Positions 31,363 through 35,431 of a stretch of DNA of 35,431 nucleotides are shown piece by piece. The translations under genes were made by a program, and so were the position numbers. Under the pieces are notes generated by a model, which was given only the letters and a program-made list of their open reading frames with translations, made no database searches and had not been told where the DNA came from. Position 1 is the stretch's first letter, and each line of letters starts with the position of its first letter. This DNA is from Bacillota bacterium. Lineage in GTDB: Bacteria > Bacillota > Sulfobacillia > JAJZIM01. The DNA lies in contig JAJZIM010000030.1 of assembly GCA_021810565.1 (NCBI GenBank), positions 1-35,431 on the forward strand, read 5' to 3'.

Positions 31363-31631
31363 GAGTATAGCAAGGGGCCAAGGAGAAGGAGGGTGAGGGC
31401 CAGCCTACTGCACAGCGCGAGCGACGGCGGCCGTTAGCGGGATCGGCGCAACACCCGTAGGAGATCGACACAACGGAGACGGTGGGTACCTTCCGGATCC
31501 GGCATCCGAGCCCTCCCCAACTGCCCGTCCACGGGCGGGAAATACAATTCCGAAAGGGGCGAAAACCTGGTCAGGGGGAGGACGTGTGGGCAAGCGGTAT
31601 TGCTCACATCTTTGTGCCAGGTGAGCGTCCT
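31363..31631 (+). promoter_or_regulatory. Long leader of the RRM gene with hairpins; promoter not certain
   Basis: About 270 bases without a real gene. Candidates for a promoter are a TATAGC box (31366-31371) right after the nadD terminator and TACAAT (31543-31548, 5/6 to consensus); neither has a good -35. Two hairpins stand out. GCCCG (31523-31527)/CGGGC (31532-31536) is the first. The second is a 9-10 bp stem TGTGGGCAA (31585-31593)/TTGCTCACA (31600-31608) with a six-base loop. It ends ten bases before the AGGTGAG ribosome binding site (31619-31625). The second hairpin could act on translation or as an attenuator of the RRM gene. Confidence 0.5.
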
Positions 31632-31889
31632 TTGATTAAGACTTTGTTCGTAGGCAATCTTCCCTGGTCCACCACGGAAGAGGGGTTGGCGCAGGCCTTC
31701 TCGGTGCACGTTCCCGTGCGGGGCTGCCGCATCATCTCGGACCGGGAGACCGGTCGTTCCCGCGGCTTCGGGTTTGTGGAGGTGGACGAGGAGGACGTGG
31801 CCAAGGCGATCGAGGCCATGAACGGCACGGAGTTGGACGGACGCGAGATCGTGGTTAACGAGGCCAAGCCCCGTCCGGGCCGCTATTGA
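31632..31889 (+). CDS. RRM-domain RNA-binding protein
   Basis: An 85-residue single RNA-recognition-motif protein, resembling cyanobacterial Rbp proteins. RNP2 is LFVGNL (4-9) and RNP1 is RGFGFVEV (about 44-51), with both aromatic positions in RNP1 filled by Phe. ISDRETGRSRGFG links the strands. The domain ends with AIEAMNGTELDGREIVVNEAKPR and a very short tail, so it has no Gly-rich extension. TTG 31632 has AGGTGAG six bases upstream; a longer in-frame reading from 31482 is not supported by any start signal. Such proteins are uncommon in Firmicutes. Here it lies between nadD and yqeK, after a long structured leader, and its stop overlaps the yqeK start (TTGA). It may act as an RNA chaperone, but the target is unknown. 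Confidence 0.9.
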   Translation: MIKTLFVGNLPWSTTEEGLAQAFSVHVPVRGCRIISDRETGRSRGFGFVEVDEEDVAKAIEAMNGTELDGREIVVNEAKPRPGRY

Positions 31890-32524
31890 GATCTGACAGC
31901 GGAGAGCTGCGCGCCTCCTTGCCTTCCGGCGGGGAGGCCGCAGCTCTTTGGGAGGATGATGCGGCGGTTGCGCGGGTGCGCAGGGCCTTGCCGGAGGAGG
32001 TCCGCCGCCATTCCCTGGGAGTGGCCGAGACCGCGGCGCGACTGGCCGCTCGCCATGGGGTGGCCCCGGAGCGCGCCTACCTGGCCGGCCTGGTCCACGA
32101 CTTGGCCAAGCCATTGCCGGGGGAAGAATTGTTGCGGGTGGCGGCTGCTTCGGGTATAATGGCGGACGAGATCCAGTTCCATGCGCCCTACCTCTTGCAT
32201 GGTCCGGTGGGCGCGGTGATGGCGCAGCGGGAGTTCGGCCTGGACGATCCGGAGCTGCTCCGGGCGGTGGCCAACCATACCACCGGGGTGCCGGGGATGG
32301 GGGACCTGGAGCTGGTGGTGTATCTGGCGGACGCCGTGGAGCCTGGGCGTAGGTACGCGGGGGTGGAGCAGCTGCGGGAGGCGGCACAGGGCGACCTTGA
32401 CGAGGCCGTGCTGGCCGCGGTGGCCCAGACGCTCAACAGCCTGACCCGACGGCGCATGCTCATTCATCCGCATTCGGTGGAGACCTGGAATTGGCTGCTG
32501 CTGACGCGGCGGCGAGGAAGGTGA
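31886..32524 (+). CDS. yqeK: HD-domain phosphohydrolase YqeK
   Basis: A 212-residue HD-domain hydrolase. The motifs are RRHSLGVAETAARLA (first His), LAGLVHDLAK (HD pair), LLHGPVGAV and HTTG. This is the arrangement of YqeK, a hydrolase of diadenosine tetraphosphate in Gram-positive bacteria. TTG 31886 overlaps the RRM stop; TTG 31919 is an alternative that drops 11 non-conserved residues. The first 25 residues are not typical of the family. rsfS follows after four bases. Confidence 0.9.
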   Translation: MRSDSGELRASLPSGGEAAALWEDDAAVARVRRALPEEVRRHSLGVAETAARLAARHGVAPERAYLAGLVHDLAKPLPGEELLRVAAASGIMADEIQFHAPYLLHGPVGAVMAQREFGLDDPELLRAVANHTTGVPGMGDLELVVYLADAVEPGRRYAGVEQLREAAQGDLDEAVLAAVAQTLNSLTRRRMLIHPHSVETWNWLLLTRRRGR

Positions 32525-32528
32525 TCGG

Positions 32529-32870
32529 TTGGAGGCACGGCTCTTGGCGGATCTGGCCGTGCGTACGGCCCAGGAGAAGAAGGCCCGGGATATAATCGTC
32601 CTGGACCTGCGGCCCAGCACTTTGGTATGCGACTACTTCGTCATCTGCACCGTGACGACTCCCCTGCAGGGGCGGGCGGTGGCGGACTACCTGGAGGAAG
32701 AGCTGCCGGAGCGGCTGCGCCACCGGGAGGGGTACCGGGAGGGCAGATGGATCCTCCTGGACTACGGCTCGGTGGTGATCCACGTGTTTCGGGAGGAGGA
32801 GCGGCGCTTCTACGACTTGGAGCGACTGTGGGCGCCACCGGAGCGGGAGCGGCCGGCCCAGATGGAATAG
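32529..32870 (+). CDS. rsfS: Ribosome silencing factor RsfS
   Basis: A 113-residue protein binding uL14 and preventing subunit joining. The sequence KARDIIVLDLRPSTLVCDYFVICTVTTPLQGRAVADYL and GRWILLDYGSVVIHVFREEERRFYDLERLW is diagnostic. TTG 32529 starts four bases after the yqeK stop. The order nadD, (RRM), yqeK, rsfS is conserved apart from the insertion of the RRM gene. A perfect terminator follows. Confidence 0.96.
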   Translation: MEARLLADLAVRTAQEKKARDIIVLDLRPSTLVCDYFVICTVTTPLQGRAVADYLEEELPERLRHREGYREGRWILLDYGSVVIHVFREEERRFYDLERLWAPPERERPAQME

Positions 32871-32881
32871 GTGCGACGGAC

Positions 32882-32911
32882 CACCGGAGGGAATATCCCT
32901 CCGGTGTTTTC
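32882..32911 (+). terminator. Strong intrinsic terminator after rsfS
   Basis: CACCGGAGGGA (32882-32892) and TCCCTCCGGTG (32896-32906) form a perfect 11-bp stem with a three-base loop, followed by TTTTC. The nadD-rsfS region ends here. Confidence 0.92.
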
Positions 32912-33003
32912 GTCTTGGAGGCAGGAGAAGGCCAATAAGGCATAGAAAGAATAGCAATAAATTTCGCTATAGAAGACGGCCACCGGCGGGAGGGGGATGA
33001 AGT

Positions 33004-33663
33004 CTGATCACCTTGGTGGATGCCACCGCGTTGGCGGAGATCGGACGCTGGCTGGGGATGGGTCAGGTGGTAGCCGGGGATGAGCTGCAGGTGGTGGACC
33101 GGGCCCAGGATACCACCGGGGCCTACCGGGCGGTGGCGGGGCGGCATCCGGACGTTGTGCTGGTCTCCACGGCGACGGGGAGCGCGGCGGCCTTGGCGCG
33201 GCTGATGGAGCAGGTGGGGCCAACCGGCACCCGGATGGTTTTGCTGCATGGCCGGATGGATGCGGCGGCGCGCCGGGACCTGGAGCGGGTCGCGGCTGCT
33301 GCCGGGGGCGTCTGCATCGGCCCCACGATCACGGCGGACGACATCCTGCGGGCCATCGGCGAGGTGCTCCCCCCCGCGTCGGTACGACCCAAGACACCAC
33401 CGGCAACGGGGGCGGCCTACCAGGAGGTGGTGCGGGTCCACGCCGCCAAAGCCATGCTCCTGTACCGGGACCAATTGGACCGTCTACTGGAGGGTTCCGG
33501 TCTGCTCATCGGGGCCGGGGGGCGCAACAGTGCCTCCAGCAAGGAGGACGTGCGTCATTATCTGTCTGCGGTGGAGCAGGTGGGCGGGCATGTGGCGGCC
33601 GCCGCCGCGCGGCTGATGATGAAGCGGGTGGCGCGGGAACTCGGGCTCGACGACGAATTTTGA
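33004..33663 (+). CDS. Degenerate receiver-like domain protein, likely partner of the ODP gene
   Basis: A 219-residue protein. Residues about 1-120 read like a response-regulator receiver: ITLVDATALAEIGRWLGMG at the front, then HPDVVLVSTATG, MVLLHGRMDAAARRDL and ADDILRAIGEVLP. The phospho-acceptor Asp is Ser55, the acidic pair is reduced to one Asp (D6), and the conserved Lys is missing, so it should not be phosphorylated. The last 90 residues are helical (ARMLLYRDQLDRLLEGSGL-like and LSAVEQVGGHVAAAAARLMM). A CTG at 33004 is the only candidate with a well-spaced GGGAGGGGG site (eight bases); TTG 33013 or GTG 33016 would lie too far. The downstream ODP gene begins 14 bases after this stop. Confidence 0.7.
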   Translation: MITLVDATALAEIGRWLGMGQVVAGDELQVVDRAQDTTGAYRAVAGRHPDVVLVSTATGSAAALARLMEQVGPTGTRMVLLHGRMDAAARRDLERVAAAAGGVCIGPTITADDILRAIGEVLPPASVRPKTPPATGAAYQEVVRVHAAKAMLLYRDQLDRLLEGSGLLIGAGGRNSASSKEDVRHYLSAVEQVGGHVAAAAARLMMKRVARELGLDDEF

Positions 33664-33677
33664 GAGGGGATGCGGGC

Positions 33678-34619
33678 ATGGTGTCCTTGGAGGAGCTGGC
33701 CGGCGGGCAGCCGGATCTTTCCCAGGCGGTTCTTCTCTTCGAGGCGGGCAGGCACCGGGTCTATTGGGTTGGCAGCGAGGAGGCGACGCATTTTCGCTGC
33801 AATGCCTACCTCTTGTGCCACGGCGACGCCAATGTGCTCATCGACCCGGGGGGCAGGTTCCATTACGACCAGGTGTCACGCCGGGTGGAGGGGGTGGTGG
33901 ACCCGCAGAAAATCACCCACATCGTGGTGCAGCACCAGGATCCGGACCTGTGCGGCTCCCTGCCGCTGTGGCTGGAGCGGCAGGGGGGAATAAAGGTGCT
34001 GACCAACTCCCGGGCGGCGGTGCTGCTGCCCCATTACGGCCTCACCTGTCCCATCGAGGAGACCGACGACGGCTGGCTGCCCTTGGGCGACGGAGCGAAG
34101 CTTCGTTTTCTGCCGGCACCCTTCATGCATTTCCCCGGAGCTTTCGTTACCTATGATCCAATTTCCAAATTTTTATTCAGTGGTGACATCTTCGCCGCGG
34201 TCAATGCGGATTGGCAGATGTTTGTGCAAGATTTCGACCTTCACAGCGGCTTCATGGAGATTTTCCACACCGACTACATGGCCGGACATCGGGCATTGGC
34301 CGGTTTCACCGCCATGCTGCGGCGTGAGCAGGTGCCCATCCGGGCGATCCTGCCCCAGCACGGCTCGATCATCATGGAGCGGGACGTGCCCAAAGCCCTG
34401 GAATGGCTGGGCAATCTCCTTTGCGGGTTGGACCTGATCTACCCGGCGGACGAGCCGCGGTCGACGCCGTCGCAGCGGCGTAGCCCGCCTGCCGTCCCGG
34501 TTGCCGATCGGGCGTTGGGCAAGCGGCCGATGAACACGGCGGCCCTGGTGCTGGGCCTGTTGTTGATCTTAACCGTGGGGGCGGCGGTGGAAGGTTGGAT
34601 CCCGACTTTGGCCAGATGA
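33678..34619 (+). CDS. Oxygen-binding diiron (ODP/FDP-type) metallo-beta-lactamase fold protein with C-terminal membrane anchor
   Basis: A 313-residue protein. The metal motif is H86-Q-D88-P-D90, then H151, D170 (LFSGDIF) and H228 (LPQHGS). This pattern (H-x-E/D-x-D, H, D, H) is that of the diiron centre of flavodiiron proteins and ODP sensors, with D88 in place of the usual Glu and the HQDPD form found in ODP-type proteins. No flavodoxin domain follows. Instead, a linker of about 35 residues leads to one membrane helix (ALVLGLLLILTVGAAVEGWI), so the sensor would face the cytoplasm from the membrane. ATG 33678 has GAGAGGGG eight bases upstream. Likely oxygen or NO sensing or reduction with the receiver-like protein. 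Confidence 0.85.
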   Translation: MVSLEELAGGQPDLSQAVLLFEAGRHRVYWVGSEEATHFRCNAYLLCHGDANVLIDPGGRFHYDQVSRRVEGVVDPQKITHIVVQHQDPDLCGSLPLWLERQGGIKVLTNSRAAVLLPHYGLTCPIEETDDGWLPLGDGAKLRFLPAPFMHFPGAFVTYDPISKFLFSGDIFAAVNADWQMFVQDFDLHSGFMEIFHTDYMAGHRALAGFTAMLRREQVPIRAILPQHGSIIMERDVPKALEWLGNLLCGLDLIYPADEPRSTPSQRRSPPAVPVADRALGKRPMNTAALVLGLLLILTVGAAVEGWIPTLAR

Positions 34620-34646
34620 CGCGGGCTCATCGGCGATGAACGGATC

Positions 34647-34675
34647 TTGACTTTTTTCCCGTCTGCGCTTATCAT
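34647..34675 (+). promoter_or_regulatory. Promoter of tRNA-Ala
   Basis: TTGACT (34647-34652), 17 bases, TATCAT (34670-34675), each 5/6 to consensus. Transcription would begin about nine bases before the tRNA 5' end. Confidence 0.8.
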
Positions 34676-34690
34676 CGTGTCTGTCCAAGT

Positions 34691-34766
34691 GGGGCCGTAG
34701 CTCAGCTGGGAGAGCGCATGAATGGCATTCATGAGGCCAGGGGTTCGATCCCCCTCGGCTCCACCA
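34691..34766 (+). tRNA. tRNA-Ala (anticodon GGC), CCA encoded
   Basis: A complete cloverleaf. The acceptor GGGGCCG (34691-34697) pairs with CGGCTCC (34756-34762), with one G-T. The D-arm is GCTC/GAGC and the anticodon stem CATGA/TCATG holds the loop ATGGCAT (anticodon GGC). The T-arm is AGGGG/CCCCT with loop TTCGATC. A73 and CCA (34764-34766) are encoded. It has its own promoter and terminator. Confidence 0.97.
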
Positions 34767-34779
34767 CCTAACGAAGCCT

Positions 34780-34808
34780 AGAGCCGCAAGGGTTTGCGGC
34801 TCTTTTGT
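34780..34808 (+). terminator. Intrinsic terminator after tRNA-Ala
   Basis: GAGCCGCAA (34781-34789) and TTGCGGCTC (34794-34802) form a perfect 9-bp stem (10 with A-T at 34780/34803) with a GGGT loop and a TTTTGTT tail. Confidence 0.92.
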
Positions 34809-35025
34809 TCCACGGATGTTCCACGCCGAAGGGGCTTTTGCTGTAAGATCGCTGTAACGGCGCGGGGGCTCCTTGCGGCTCTTACCCCAACAGATGCGCC
34901 AGTTTTCGGCGGTGGAAACTTGCCACCACCGACGGATCAGTCCAGGAAACTTTCCTGAACCGATCGTGGCGGCCGCTGTAGTATTGCTGGCACCTAACTT
35001 TTGCAGGAAATCTCCGAGACCCGAG
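34809..35025 (+). other. Stretch between tRNA-Ala and a transposase fragment, without a gene
   Basis: No open frame with normal codon use. TGTTCCACG occurs twice (34806-34814, 34817-34825) and GCTGTAA twice (34840-34846, 34851-34857), each pair spaced by 11 bases. A perfect inverted repeat CAGGAAA-C-TTTCCTG lies at 34943-34957. The last 50 bases, next to the transposase stop, may be the end of that element. Confidence 0.5.
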
Positions 35026-35355
35026 TTATCCACAGCCTGATCTCACGAGCGCATCGCCCAGCGGGTGCCCTGACGGAACCATGATGTCGGTCATTTGCTC
35101 CTGAGTGTTGATCCGGCCTGGCATTCTGAGCAGCTTATGGATCATGCCGGCGGTGCCCAGGGACTCCAGGGGTGTCCCGGCCAGATGCTCCGCCCGGAAC
35201 AGGCTGAGCAGATTGGCGGTCAGGAAGGCGGTGATCAGGAAGGACCAGATGCCATGGAAGGAACGGGTGCGCAGGTGGTTGATGAAGATCCCGCCCTTGT
35301 CCGCCTTGAACATGACGCCCGCGCATTCCCCTTCCCAGGCGCAGCCGGGAGGGGG
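35026..35355 (-). pseudogene. C-terminal fragment of a DDE transposase (IS4/IS1634-like)
   Basis: Read from right to left. The frame is open from about 35355, where an in-frame stop (35356-35358) cuts it, to TAA at 35026-35028. FKADKGGIFINHLRTRSFHGIWSF followed by LLSLFRAEHLAGTPLESLGTAGMIHKLLRMPGR resembles the C-terminal end of DDE transposases of the IS4/IS1634 type. The catalytic core is absent within the window, and the frame is broken towards the right edge. Whether sequence to the right restores the gene cannot be seen. The family name is from general resemblance only. Confidence 0.6.
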
Positions 35356-35431
35356 TCAAGCGGGCGGTGACAATCCCGCTTGCGCGAGGCGACCGCGGAT
35401 GTTATGATTACCATGGATTGTCGGCCATGGG

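Noticed and set aside
31482-31631. Longer N-terminus for the RRM gene
   Set aside because: The added 50 residues have no RRM-type sequence, run through the hairpin leader, and the AGGTGAG site is placed for TTG 31632.
34569-35033. Minus-strand open frame across the tRNA-Ala gene
   Set aside because: It contains the typical false peptide produced by translating a tRNA backwards and covers the terminator and promoter; no domain.

Overview
The window is about 35.4 kb of very GC-rich DNA. It most likely comes from an endospore-forming member of the Bacillota (Firmicutes). The evidence is a compact order typical of that group: SpoIVFA-like/SpoIVFB-like proteins, a radical-SAM/DUF2344 pair, rng, rplU, prp, rpmA, a Spo0B-like gene, obg, then nadD, yqeK and rsfS. 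A TPP-riboswitch-controlled thi operon and an S-layer (SLH) protein agree with this. High GC, many GTG and TTG starts and an RNase E/G fused to this cluster suggest a deep-branching, high-GC lineage (Symbiobacterium/Thermaerobacter/Sulfobacillus-like). The lineage is inference; no rRNA is present to prove it.

Left part, about 1-7.5 kb, is accessory and scarred by mobile elements. It holds the tail of an AhpD-like gene, then a deleted group II intron remnant (a reverse-transcriptase core plus a domain V/VI-like 3' end). A GntR(YtrA-type)/DUF1648-DUF5808 membrane protein operon follows. Next comes an IS607-family element with an intact serine recombinase, a tnpB broken twice, and a structured 3' end that resembles an omega RNA. 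A CPBP (CAAX-type) membrane protease follows directly. The last gene here is a 643-residue protein with an RNase H-like N-terminus fused to winged-helix-like segments, under its own good promoter.

Middle part, about 7.7-17.6 kb, is an envelope block. It holds a lipoprotein M23-type protein, a Yip1-domain membrane protein, a HlyD/MacA-type adaptor and a MacB/FtsX-type permease. This is the YknW-YknX-YknZ arrangement, but with no YknY ATPase between adaptor and permease. A second, ABC-2-like ATPase and a large permease follow, then a 945-residue secreted SLH protein with Ig-like repeats and a TIM-barrel-like glycosidase-type end.

Right part, about 17.6-35.4 kb, is mostly core. A consensus promoter and TPP riboswitch drive thiD2-thiM-thiE-thiC. 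A convergent minus-strand gene, whose stop overlaps the thiC stop, is probably an SPOCS-like (DUF3794) protein. Then come the sporulation protease pair, the rng/rplU/rpmA/obg cluster, nadD, an RRM RNA-binding protein behind a long leader, yqeK and rsfS. The last genes are a degenerate receiver-like protein, a diiron metallo-beta-lactamase (ODP/FDP-type) with a C-terminal membrane anchor, a tRNA-Ala(GGC), and a minus-strand transposase fragment.

Points I consider most worth following are: the RNase H fusion gene; the receiver-like/ODP pair; the YknWXZ set without its ATPase; the RRM gene with its hairpin leader; and the two mobile-element relics (group II intron and IS607 with a possibly surviving omega RNA).
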